In this document: positions 1 through 6,370 of the stretch, piece after piece
How positions within the stretch are numbered: the first letter of the stretch is position 1
Layout: every line of letters starts with the position of its first letter
From: JADKIH01 sp964486655
GTDB lineage: Bacteria; Bacteroidota; Bacteroidia; AKYH767-A; 2013-40CM-41-45
DNA length: 15,313 bases
Direction of reading: 5' to 3'
Assembly: GCA_964486655.1 (NCBI GenBank)
Contig: CAZAON010000485.1
Span: 1-15,313 of the forward strand
Notes under the pieces: model-generated
Seen by the model: the letters and a program-made list of their open reading frames with translations, nothing else
The model's database searches: none
What the model was told of the DNA's origin: nothing
Made by a program: the position numbers and the translations under genes

Positions 1-528
1 ATGGTACTTGCCGTTGATGCCGGTCACCAGGGAAAAAGAAAATCGGTTTTACGCTGGCTGGGTCTTACCATCATCGGCGGATTAATGTTCGTTGGTTCAC
101 AGGCCTGGGAGTGGTATCACTTTATTCACGGTTCTGAGAAAGGCGCTTATATTTTAGCTGATGGTCGTTTTGCCCGTACCGATGATTTAGAGCCGGGGGT
201 TTTGAAGTTTCACGACGGAACAATGGTAGAAGGTTCTGAAGCTCAGGTTTTGATCGCTACCGCTACTAAAAATATTAAAGGAGCAACTCTGAAGGAAAAC
301 GAATATGGTAACACTCCATTGTTCGGTGATTTCTTCTTCTTCATTACGGGATTCCACGGTTTCCACGTATTCAGCGGGGTTGTAATTAACTTTATCGTGT
401 TTGTTCTCGTTTACCAGGGAATGCTCGATAAGAAAAAGGATTACGAATTAGTTGAGAAGGTCGGATTATACTGGCACTTCGTTGATCTTGTTTGGGTATT
501 CGTATTTACATTCTTCTACCTCGTTTAA
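1..528 (+). CDS. ctaE: Cytochrome c oxidase subunit III, 5'-truncated
   Basis: Membrane subunit III of an aa3-type haem-copper oxidase, which stabilises the catalytic core in the inner membrane. The 175 visible residues match the C-terminal part of the family: a hydrophobic helix at about 18-40 with the W-E-W motif, a helix with TGFHGFHVFSG near 117-127, and the final helix with YWHFVDLVWVF near 157-167. A hydrophilic stretch of about 65 residues separates the first two, longer than in proteobacterial subunit III; I believe such loops are common in Bacteroidota. Full-length proteins carry more N-terminal helices, so the ATG at base 1 is almost certainly an internal methionine and the gene begins left of the window. 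The stop is 13 bases before subunit IV, so the two are very likely co-transcribed. The family is secure. The symbol is the usual one but is not verified for this organism. Confidence 0.93.
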   Translation: MVLAVDAGHQGKRKSVLRWLGLTIIGGLMFVGSQAWEWYHFIHGSEKGAYILADGRFARTDDLEPGVLKFHDGTMVEGSEAQVLIATATKNIKGATLKENEYGNTPLFGDFFFFITGFHGFHVFSGVVINFIVFVLVYQGMLDKKKDYELVEKVGLYWHFVDLVWVFVFTFFYLV

Positions 529-541
529 AAAAACAAAAGCT

Positions 542-880
542 ATGTCAGATATTCATCACGAACACGTTCCGCACGACGCTATTGATAAAGCGCATAGCGG
601 TCTTAATACAAAAGTTATCTGGAAAGTATTCTGGATCCTTTTGGGAGTAACAATTTTCGAAGTTGCGATTTCATTCACAGGATTATCGAAAGAATTGTTG
701 CTATACACGTTCATAACATTAACAATCGTAAAAGCGTATTACATCGTTGGCTATTTCATGCACATGAAATTTGAAGCAGTACCGTTTCAGTACTCGATAT
801 TGCTGCCGTTCATACTGATCGTATACCTGATATTCATAGCCATCTATGAAGGATCAGCGCTTGCCGGTACATTATATTGA
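542..880 (+). CDS. Cytochrome c oxidase subunit IV (prokaryotic type)
   Basis: Small accessory subunit of the haem-copper oxidase (COX4_pro family, comparable to CtaF/CyoD), thought to help assembly or stability of the complex. The 112-residue protein has a histidine-rich N-terminus (HHEHVPHD) and three predicted membrane helices at about 26-46, 53-74 and 84-103. The second carries the family signature IVKAYYIVGYFMHMKFE. The reading frame stays open upstream to base 452 inside subunit III, but the ATG at 542 is the sensible start: it follows the subunit III stop by 13 bases and the protein then has family length. No Shine-Dalgarno is seen, only an A-rich leader, which is usual for Bacteroidota. 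It sits between subunit III and the SCO chaperone, as expected for an oxidase operon. Confidence 0.93.
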   Translation: MSDIHHEHVPHDAIDKAHSGLNTKVIWKVFWILLGVTIFEVAISFTGLSKELLLYTFITLTIVKAYYIVGYFMHMKFEAVPFQYSILLPFILIVYLIFIAIYEGSALAGTLY

Positions 881-885
881 GTTTA

Positions 886-1530
886 ATGAAGAATCCACGC
901 TGGAAACTTCTGGCGCCCATTGCAGTAATTCTTTTTCCCGTTATTTTCTGGCTCGTACTTACGCGGGGTCATAATCAGTTTAAGACCCTGCCCTATCTTG
1001 GGCCGTACGAACTATCAGAGAAAGGTGACACTGTTTTCCATTCCATCCCGCATTTCAGTTTCGTGAATCAGTCAGGGCAGACTATCACCGACAACGACCT
1101 GAAAGACAAAATTTATATTGCGAATTTCTTTTTCGCCACCTGCCAGACTGTTTGTCCGAAAATGAATGAGCAGGTTCACCGTGTACAGGAAGCCTTCAAA
1201 GACAATCCCGATATTCGATTTCTGTCATTCACCGTAGATCCCGAAAGCGACAGCGTTGAAGCGCTTGCGGCCTATGCGAAAATGATGAATGCGGATAATT
1301 CGAAGTGGTGGTTCCTGACCGGACAGAAAGATTCGATCTACAACCTGGCCCGCGAAGGCTATCTCGTTCCCGCCGCTATCGGTCGCGCTGAGAATGATTT
1401 CTTTCACTCACAGAGTCTTATTCTTATCGACAAAGAAAAGCACATGCGCGGCATTTACGACGGACTTGAACCGGCGGAGGTGGATACGCTTATTGATGAA
1501 GTGAAAGTGCTTATGCATGAGTATAAGTAG
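886..1530 (+). CDS. SCO1/SenC family copper chaperone
   Basis: Membrane-anchored thioredoxin-fold protein that delivers copper to, or reduces the cysteines of, the CuA site of cytochrome oxidase. The sequence has one N-terminal membrane anchor (about residues 8-25) and then a periplasmic domain. It keeps the three SCO copper ligands: Cys86 and Cys90 in FFFATCQTVCPKM and His174 in FFHSQS. The motif FTVDPESDS (115-123) is also typical. Length (214) fits the family. Two starts are possible. TTG at 877 overlaps the subunit IV stop as TTGA, and ATG at 886 lies 5 bases after that stop. I chose ATG; the difference is three residues. The gene directly follows the oxidase subunits, so it probably serves this oxidase. 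A repeat of 7-base words begins immediately after its TAG stop. Confidence 0.93.
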   Translation: MKNPRWKLLAPIAVILFPVIFWLVLTRGHNQFKTLPYLGPYELSEKGDTVFHSIPHFSFVNQSGQTITDNDLKDKIYIANFFFATCQTVCPKMNEQVHRVQEAFKDNPDIRFLSFTVDPESDSVEALAAYAKMMNADNSKWWFLTGQKDSIYNLAREGYLVPAAIGRAENDFFHSQSLILIDKEKHMRGIYDGLEPAEVDTLIDEVKVLMHEYK

Positions 1531-1565
1531 AATTACGAATGACGAATTACGAATGACGAATATAA
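1531..1565. repeat. Tandem 7-base words AATTACG/AATGACG
   Basis: Four consecutive heptamers alternate AATTACG and AATGACG at 1531-1558, followed by a decayed copy (AATATAA, 1559-1565). The array starts at the base after the SCO stop codon. A 19-base stretch (1531-1549) recurs exactly at 7685-7703, at the 3' end of trhO. A perfect 14-base palindrome, TTATCAATTGATAA (1566-1579), follows directly. Confidence 0.85.
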
Positions 1566-1608
1566 TTATCAATTGATAAATTATTAATACTGAGTGCTCT
1601 TAATTTCA

Positions 1609-1680
1609 GCTCTTCATCCATAGTCGAAATACTTGTGCTGATCGTGATTCGACTCCGCTCATCAACCATAGTTGAAGAGC
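1609..1680. repeat. Inverted and direct repeats around TTCGACTCCGCTCA
   Basis: GCTCTTCA (1609-1616) and TGAAGAGC (1673-1680) form a perfect 8-base inverted repeat. Within and beside it, CATCCATAGTCGAA (1615-1628) and CAACCATAGTTGAA (1664-1677) form a direct repeat with two mismatches. The centre contains TTCGACTCCGCTCA (1648-1661). From memory, this core resembles an abundant dispersed intergenic repeat of Bacteroidota genomes; I cannot confirm that here. No coding potential was seen. Confidence 0.5.
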
Positions 1681-1703
1681 GAATAGCTCCATTTCACCAC
1701 TAA

Positions 1704-1752
1704 CATTTAATAGCTAAAGGCTAAAAGCTAAAAACTAACAGCTAACAGCTAC
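1704..1752. repeat. Tandem 7-base words, consensus NRGCTAA
   Basis: Six clean heptamers run from 1711 to 1752: TAGCTAA, AGGCTAA, AAGCTAA, AAACTAA, CAGCTAA and CAGCTAC. A weaker CATTTAA precedes them at 1704. The last word ends 2 bases before the ATG of the DUF420 gene, so the repeat occupies the ribosome-binding region of that gene. Together with the repeats from 1531, almost all of the 224-base gap 1531-1754 is repetitive. Confidence 0.8.
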
Positions 1753-1754
1753 CC

Positions 1755-2276
1755 ATGGAAAAGAACATCAAAAAAATCATCTGGACCGTATCAATAGTCG
1801 TTTTCCTGTTGGTGGCTTTTCTTTCGCGATTGCCTAAGGCAGAGAGTATTCCGTCATGGGCTGTATTTCTTCCGATGCTGAATGCACTGCTGAACGGAAC
1901 GACATTTATTCTTTTGCTGATTTCCTTTTATTTCATCCGTAAGAAAGAGATTGCCATTCATAAGAAACTGAATCTGACAGCCTGTGTGTTATCGGTGATC
2001 TTTCTTTTGTCGTATGTCACGTTTCATTCATTCGGGGTGGAGACGAAGTTTCCCGTTGAAAATCCCATGAGACCTGCCTATTTGTTCATTTTAACGACAC
2101 ATATCATCCTGGCGGCCATAGTGATGCCCTTTGTGCTTCTGACCCTTTACCGGGGTCTGACGATGCAGGTAGCCAGGCATAAAAAAATCGCCCGCTGGTC
2201 ATATCCAATCTGGTTATACGTTACCTTTACAGGCGTCGTCGTTTACCTGATGATTAGTCCGTACTACAAATTCTGA
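1755..2276 (+). CDS. DUF420 family membrane protein, likely oxidase assembly factor (CtaM/YozB-like)
   Basis: Polytopic inner-membrane protein of 173 residues with five predicted helices at about 8-24, 37-61, 73-93, 110-131 and 150-168. Histidines placed as in DUF420 proteins are His91 (TFHSFG), His116 (TTHIILA) and His142 (ARHKKIARW). Staphylococcal CtaM, a member of this family, is needed for function of the aa3 oxidase, so a role in oxidase maturation is likely; that transfer is inference. It lies after the SCO gene in the same direction, which supports the role. The ATG is preceded directly by an array of 7-base words instead of a recognisable ribosome-binding site. The stop overlaps the next start by one base (TGATG), which suggests coupled translation. 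Confidence 0.88.
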   Translation: MEKNIKKIIWTVSIVVFLLVAFLSRLPKAESIPSWAVFLPMLNALLNGTTFILLLISFYFIRKKEIAIHKKLNLTACVLSVIFLLSYVTFHSFGVETKFPVENPMRPAYLFILTTHIILAAIVMPFVLLTLYRGLTMQVARHKKIARWSYPIWLYVTFTGVVVYLMISPYYKF

Positions 2277-2497
2277 TGCGTAAGTATATTTTCACAATCC
2301 TTCTTTCTTTCTCGCTGCTTTTAACGGCGGCCGACTCCTATTCACAATGCGCCATGTGTCGCAGGGTGGCGGAAACGAGTCAGACCGGCAACAGCAGAAA
2401 AGGGCTTAATGCGGGGATTATTTATTTGCTGTCGATTCCTTATGTATTGGGAGGGGTTGGGGTTTTTATGTGGTACAGGAATAAGGGGAAGCGATAG
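2276..2497 (+). CDS. Small exported CxxC membrane protein of the oxidase cluster
   Basis: A 73-residue protein with a signal peptide (residues 1-24, ending SYSQ), then QCAMC with Cys25 and Cys28 right at the mature N-terminus. A short polar linker, a second hydrophobic helix (about 47-67, GIIYLLSIPYVLGGVGVFMW) and a basic tail RNKGKR follow. The layout predicts a periplasmic dithiol held at the membrane by the C-terminal helix. Similar small proteins occur beside SCO/DUF420 genes in other Bacteroidota as far as I recall, with no assigned function. A CxxC pair beside a copper chaperone could mean metal or thiol handling, but nothing proves that. It is coupled to DUF420 by a one-base overlap and is the last gene of the run. 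Confidence 0.82.
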   Translation: MRKYIFTILLSFSLLLTAADSYSQCAMCRRVAETSQTGNSRKGLNAGIIYLLSIPYVLGGVGVFMWYRNKGKR

Positions 2498-2507
2498 AGT
2501 TTTTTTT

Positions 2508-2528
2508 AATTACAAATTACAAATTACG
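2508..2528. repeat. Three tandem 7-base words AATTACA/AATTACG
   Basis: AATTACA (2508-2514), AATTACA (2515-2521) and AATTACG (2522-2528) start 11 bases after the stop of the small CxxC gene. They are related to the AATTACG words at 1531 and 7685. The rest of the gap to 2717 holds a perfect 14-base palindrome, CGAAAAATTTTTCG (2688-2701), and no credible gene. Confidence 0.7.
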
Positions 2529-2717
2529 GGGGCTTTATTGAAAACTGATTTCTACGCTTGGTAAAGTTTAGCGTGACTCAAAAAATTGGAAGGAAATAAT
2601 TTTATTGATTATAGAATTTTTTCAAGCTTAAGGACTCACCGATTCCAACGTCCTACTTTCAGTTTCGTAATAAAAAACCGAATGATTCGAAAAATTTTTC
2701 GCCGTTATAAACTTAAA

Positions 2718-4067
2718 CTACCTTACAACTATCTTTTCGCAATAAGAATACTCATCAGAAAACATTCTAACATAATAAATTCCGGGCGATTTATGAGTTA
2801 AATCAATTTCCAACTTTTCAAATTTATCCTTTGTTCCTGCTAATATCGTCTCTCCAAGAGAATTGAATATTTTCCAATTTACTCCTCGATTAACCTTTAT
2901 TTTGCTTTTAACGATAAACTTTCCATCTGTCGGATTTGGATAAATTTGAAAAGGATTTACACTTTCAATCTCTACAACACTTATTGGAGAACTGCAGCTA
3001 TCAACAAAAGACCCTCCAATCCATTTGGCAATATGCTCTACAGGTTGACCATTTATTTGAGTAAAAGACCCTAAAATAAAAAGTTCATTGTTAAAGACAC
3101 ACATGTCGGAAATAAATCCGTTAATTGAATCACCAAGACTACACCATTTACTGCCATTCCATTTTGCAATTTTACTTGCAGGGATACCACCGGCAGTTGC
3201 AAAATAACCGGCTGCATACAATTCATTATTATAAACCTGCAATGCATTTATATCGTAGTTAGTACCACCTCCAACTTCGTTAAAATGCTGCCCGTTCCAT
3301 GAAACAATACGCAATCCGTTCGCAACATTAGCCAATCTAAAATTGCCTGATATGTAAAGCAGTCCGTCATACTCTTCCATGTCTGTGATAGTAGAAAACC
3401 AATCCATATACTCTACTCCTTCATCAAGTGGCAAAATTGTATCCCCATCCCATGCTGCAATATTGCCAAGATAATCAAGAGTTAAATCGGCATTAAACAT
3501 ACCGGCAATAATTAATTTACCATCAAATACTTTTAGTGCAGTTATTTCAGCTAAAGCAATTGTGAAATGTGGAATAATTGTCCATGTCGAATCATTGGTA
3601 CCAATTATATCTGAAGAATAAACTGAGGTAAATATTTGAAAATCGCCACCAAAAAATAAGTCACCATTAAATTCCTGCATTGACCAAACAGAACCATCAG
3701 GCGAATAATCCAATGTATCCCAACTATTACCATTCAATTTTAAAATATAATCTCCGGGTGCCCCAGCTGCTTTATTGAAAGTTCCACTTACATAAAGGAT
3801 AGAATCATATACACATAATTTATACGGAACTCCCGTATTAGTAAAATCAAAATTTCCCAGCTGTTTCCATTGAAAGCCATCCCAATATGCAGGAGTTAAA
3901 ATAGTATCTCCCTGATCAATCATCTTTGCCACCAGGCATAATCTGTTTTGAGCAGAATCAACAGTTAATGAAGCCCCGGCAATAAGACCGTATCCAAATT
4001 GTTGCCAGTGCTGGGCATTTGCAACATTGCAAATTAAAAAAGCAAGTATTAGCTTGATTAATTTCAT
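2718..4067 (-). CDS. T9SS-secreted protein with propeller-like repeats
   Basis: Exported 449-residue protein. Residues 1-18 form a signal peptide (cleavage likely after VANA). The body (about 20-365) is a series of degenerate repeats with the pattern 'Ala-Lys-Trp-Asn-Gly ... Trp ... Leu-Gly' followed by 'LYxSGxF', for example KIAKWNGSKWCSLGDS and HIAKWIGG. This suggests a kelch- or delta-60-like beta-propeller. Residues 373-449 are a T9SS type A sorting domain (FQIYPNPTDGKF, then GETILAG, SPGIYYVRMF and KIVVR at the end), so the protein should cross the outer membrane by T9SS and be attached or released. Ligand or activity is unknown. Its ATG overlaps the stop of a T9SS-domain relic (ATGA). 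Sampled lines of the gene are AT-richer than the neighbours. Confidence 0.88.
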   Translation of the reverse strand: MKLIKLILAFLICNVANAQHWQQFGYGLIAGASLTVDSAQNRLCLVAKMIDQGDTILTPAYWDGFQWKQLGNFDFTNTGVPYKLCVYDSILYVSGTFNKAAGAPGDYILKLNGNSWDTLDYSPDGSVWSMQEFNGDLFFGGDFQIFTSVYSSDIIGTNDSTWTIIPHFTIALAEITALKVFDGKLIIAGMFNADLTLDYLGNIAAWDGDTILPLDEGVEYMDWFSTITDMEEYDGLLYISGNFRLANVANGLRIVSWNGQHFNEVGGGTNYDINALQVYNNELYAAGYFATAGGIPASKIAKWNGSKWCSLGDSINGFISDMCVFNNELFILGSFTQINGQPVEHIAKWIGGSFVDSCSSPISVVEIESVNPFQIYPNPTDGKFIVKSKIKVNRGVNWKIFNSLGETILAGTKDKFEKLEIDLTHKSPGIYYVRMFSDEYSYCEKIVVR

Positions 4068-4165
4068 TTTGAAACTATAAATTTGGCCATTTCAACTTTA
4101 TTATTGTAGAATATTTTAATATAATAAATAGATGAGTCAAAACTATTAATATCAATTGAAATATT
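4064..4165 (-). pseudogene. Orphan C-terminal tail of a T9SS sorting domain
   Basis: Reading the minus strand from 4165 down, 33 codons and a TGA (4066-4064) give a peptide containing SIDINSFDSSIYYIKIF and ending KFIVSK. This matches the last third of a T9SS type A sorting domain and aligns with the end of the neighbouring cargo (EIDLTHKSPGIYYVRMF ... KIVVR). There is no start codon or upstream domain. The frame is closed by TAA (4168-4166) and, two codons earlier, by the stop of the phosphoesterase gene, which is in the same frame. The TGA overlaps the ATG of the next gene. The simplest reading is that a cargo gene once stood here and lost everything but its tail when the phosphoesterase gene arrived or a deletion occurred. 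Confidence 0.72.
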
Positions 4166-4171
4166 TTAAGC

Positions 4172-6046
4172 CTACGGTCTCCCCGTCGCCATCGGCACAT
4201 TATTACCTTCAAACAAAGAAAAGTCGGCCGACTCAATAAAACTATCGCCGTTTAGATCACAAGAAACGGGAATGGTTGCGAAAGTTAAAATTGCACTTTT
4301 TAAAAGATAAAAATCTGTTGTATTTATATTACCGTCCTGATTTATATCGCCACTGTAAAAAGCGAAAAAATTTCCGAGGTTTTTCTGTACGCCATTATAA
4401 GCCTTCGAAGCCGAAGTGGTAAAATCATATGAAACGGAATTGGAAAATAAAACCGGTACAGCGCTCCATGTTTTCAGGAAATTTTTTCCCGAAACGGAAA
4501 TATAATATTCAGTTCCCGATGCATAACCCGAAAAAGAGAATACGGCATTACCGTTTGTATCAACAGCCGCTTTAGCTGTATAATTCACGGAATACGGATA
4601 AGTCTTTTGCCTCAGTTCGGCAATCAATGTGTCACATACATTCGCTGATATCACAGGTCGCATAATTCCATTCCCTTTGTAATATCCTTCAATAAGCATC
4701 TTCAGATTCAGGGTTACACTGGAAGGATAAACAATAAACTGTCCTATAGGTTGTGAAGGACCGCAATTATTATAAACCTGAATGTTTCCCGTAGAGGCGC
4801 CTGCAGGAACATTGAACTGAATCCTGTTTGTATTCACAATTGAGAAAGTAACATTTGCTCCGTTTAAAAATACCTGAGTGGCATTTGAAAAATTATCTCC
4901 CGTAAGAGTGACAAGCGTGCCTTGTATTCCGCCTGCCGGATTAAATCCGGTTATTGTAGGAATCGGATTTACAGTTACCGTAATTGTATTTGTCACCGAA
5001 ACACAACCCGATGCCTGTCGCATTCTGCAGTTATAATTACCTGTAGTGCCGGCAACAATACTTTGTGTAGTCGCTCCGTTCGACCAGAGATATTCCGTTC
5101 CGGCCGGAGCCGTAAGTGTTACCGTATTGCCTGCACAAAATGAAACCGGTCCGCCTGCCGTAATGATTGATTGTGTCGGACATTTCCAGCAATAATCAAT
5201 CGGCGTCGCGGTAGCCGCACTACCTGCATGAGTCAGTCCAAAAATATCTTCTATGGTTCGAAGTATACTGTAATGATCAATGTAGTTCGAATAACTTCCC
5301 TTCGCAACCATCGGTCCGTAGAAAAAAGTCAGCACCCGGTTTGACTCCGTAAAATCATCTTCGTCGAAATGAAAAATGAGTAAGCTGTTATTCGTACGCG
5401 CCCATTGCACATAACCGTTCATGTTATTCTGAAACCATGTATCAGCCGCAGAAATTCTTGCGGGATCAGATCCGTTATGCATATCATTATCCTGATCGGG
5501 TACAACGAAAGATACTGTAGGCAGATTATTATAGTTGGTCGGGAATGAAGTAAACGGCATGTGTAAAGTTGACGGAATACCATTCGGGCCAATTCCCTGC
5601 CAGTTGACCCAAGGCGCATGCTTTCGGGCATAACCTCCCGAAGCAGAACCTATATAACCGGTATAAGGCAAACTTTGCGAATAGGCGGCGAAAGTTTTTG
5701 AAGCCGCAGCCAATTCCGAATACAAATTAGGAGTTGTAAAAGGAATGCCCGTAGGAACATTATTAGTTGTGACTCCCTGAGTAGAGCCTGAAAATAACTG
5801 CAGATAATTGGGCTGACTTGGCCTTGAAAGCGCAAACGACTGAGTGAATAAAGCAGTCATTGAATCATTGATCAGGCTATTGATATACGGAGCATAAGAT
5901 GAGCCGACAATCTGCCCATAAGCATGATTCTCAAAAATTATTACCACAACCTTATTAGGCGCCGGCATGTAGCCGAAGCTGAAAGTTGAAGCGAAAATTG
6001 TGAGATAAAGGCTAAGAGAAAGTTTCCGGAATAGCTGCCAGTACAT
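4172..6046 (-). CDS. Secreted phosphoesterase with Ig-like, IPT/TIG and dockerin-like modules
   Basis: Exported 624-residue enzyme. A signal peptide covers about residues 1-25. Residues 31-275 resemble the phosphoesterase family (PF04185, acid phosphatase/phospholipase C type, alkaline-phosphatase fold): VVVIIFENHAYGQIVG (33-48), RPSQPNYLQLFSG (75-87) with a likely Ser nucleophile, DNDMH (186-190), FHFDEDD (225-231) and DHYSILRTIED (257-267). Next come an Ig-like domain (about 292-360, LWSNGATTQSI), an IPT/TIG domain (362-440) and a C-terminal module starting LNLKMLIEGYYKGNGIMRPV. That module ends in two dockerin-like calcium loops, GDINQDGNINTTDF (566-579) and CDLNGDSFIESADF (596-609). No T9SS sorting domain is present in frame before the stop, although such a tail follows after two stops. 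Substrate is unknown; scavenging phosphate from extracellular esters is plausible. It is transcribed away from the heptamer array. Confidence 0.87.
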   Translation of the reverse strand: MYWQLFRKLSLSLYLTIFASTFSFGYMPAPNKVVVIIFENHAYGQIVGSSYAPYINSLINDSMTALFTQSFALSRPSQPNYLQLFSGSTQGVTTNNVPTGIPFTTPNLYSELAAASKTFAAYSQSLPYTGYIGSASGGYARKHAPWVNWQGIGPNGIPSTLHMPFTSFPTNYNNLPTVSFVVPDQDNDMHNGSDPARISAADTWFQNNMNGYVQWARTNNSLLIFHFDEDDFTESNRVLTFFYGPMVAKGSYSNYIDHYSILRTIEDIFGLTHAGSAATATPIDYCWKCPTQSIITAGGPVSFCAGNTVTLTAPAGTEYLWSNGATTQSIVAGTTGNYNCRMRQASGCVSVTNTITVTVNPIPTITGFNPAGGIQGTLVTLTGDNFSNATQVFLNGANVTFSIVNTNRIQFNVPAGASTGNIQVYNNCGPSQPIGQFIVYPSSVTLNLKMLIEGYYKGNGIMRPVISANVCDTLIAELRQKTYPYSVNYTAKAAVDTNGNAVFSFSGYASGTEYYISVSGKNFLKTWSAVPVLFSNSVSYDFTTSASKAYNGVQKNLGNFFAFYSGDINQDGNINTTDFYLLKSAILTFATIPVSCDLNGDSFIESADFSLFEGNNVPMATGRP

Positions 6047-6052
6047 GGAATG

Positions 6053-6060
6053 CGAAGATA
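6053..6060 (-). promoter_or_regulatory. Possible -7 element TATCTTCG of the phosphoesterase gene
   Basis: On the minus strand TATCTTCG matches the Bacteroidota -7 consensus TAnnTTTG at all but one fixed position, and lies 6 bases before the ATG at 6046. No TTG is found 19 bases upstream. Its interest lies in the mirror position to TATCTTTG before trhO at the other end of the array. Confidence 0.3.
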
Positions 6061-6072
6061 CGAAATGGTTTC

Positions 6073-6288
6073 GGGATGGGGGATGCAGGCTCCAAGGATG
6101 TCTGTTTCCTGTTTCGGGTTGATAGCTGCAGGTTCTGGGGATGTCGAAGATCTTGTTTCGGGTTTCGGGTTTCGGGTTGGGGGTTGGGGGTTGCAGGTTC
6201 TGGGGATGTCGAAGATCGGGTTTCGGGTTGGGGGATGCTGGTTTTAAGGATGTCTGTTTCCTGTTTCGGGTTTCGGGTTTCGGGTTTC
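6073..6288. repeat. Left arm of inverted heptamer array (GGGTTTC orientation)
   Basis: The arm is G-rich on the + strand. It is built from 7-base words: GGGTTTC (6160, 6167, 6218, 6268, 6275, 6282), GGGTTGG (6174, 6181, 6225), CTGTTTC pairs (6102 and 6109; 6254 and 6261), and a three-word block AGGTTCT, GGGGATG, TCGAAGA that occurs twice (6130-6150 and 6195-6215). Read on the minus strand, the units have the same order as in the right arm: TGCAN, CCCCCAA words, CCCGAAA words, then a ~21-base spacer containing GACA. Runs of G at 6160-6190 fit the G-quadruplex pattern. Open frames across it encode repeated low-complexity peptides in more than one frame and are not taken as genes. Confidence 0.9.
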
Positions 6289-6370
6289 CTCTAGGGGTTA
6301 TAGTGCCTCCGAAACTAGATTAATAACTACATCACTTTTTAAGACCCGATTCTTTGCAAGTTTTTAAATT
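6289..6370. other. Non-repetitive centre between the two array arms
   Basis: About 80 AT-richer bases separate the G-rich left arm from the C-rich right arm. No gene is seen. A degenerate half unit (CCCGAT then CTTTGCAAG, 6345-6360) suggests that the right array once extended further inwards. TCTAG (6290-6294) and CTAGA (6315-6319) form a short inverted repeat of doubtful meaning. Confidence 0.6.

Noticed and set aside
452..541. Longer start for oxidase subunit IV
   Set aside because: The extension overlaps subunit III by 77 bases and gives a non-family N-terminus; ATG 542 fits spacing and length.
2498..2530. Rho-independent terminator after the CxxC gene
   Set aside because: There is a run of T at 2500-2507 but no stem immediately before it.
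2586..2801. 71-codon + strand frame
   Set aside because: It runs into the 3' end of the T9SS cargo gene on the other strand and has no recognisable features; composition is AT-rich and basic, as expected for a chance frame.
4138..4145. TAGTTTTG on the minus strand as promoter of the propeller-like gene
   Set aside because: It matches TAnnTTTG, but the bases are part of the T9SS tail relic coding region, and no TTG is spaced correctly.
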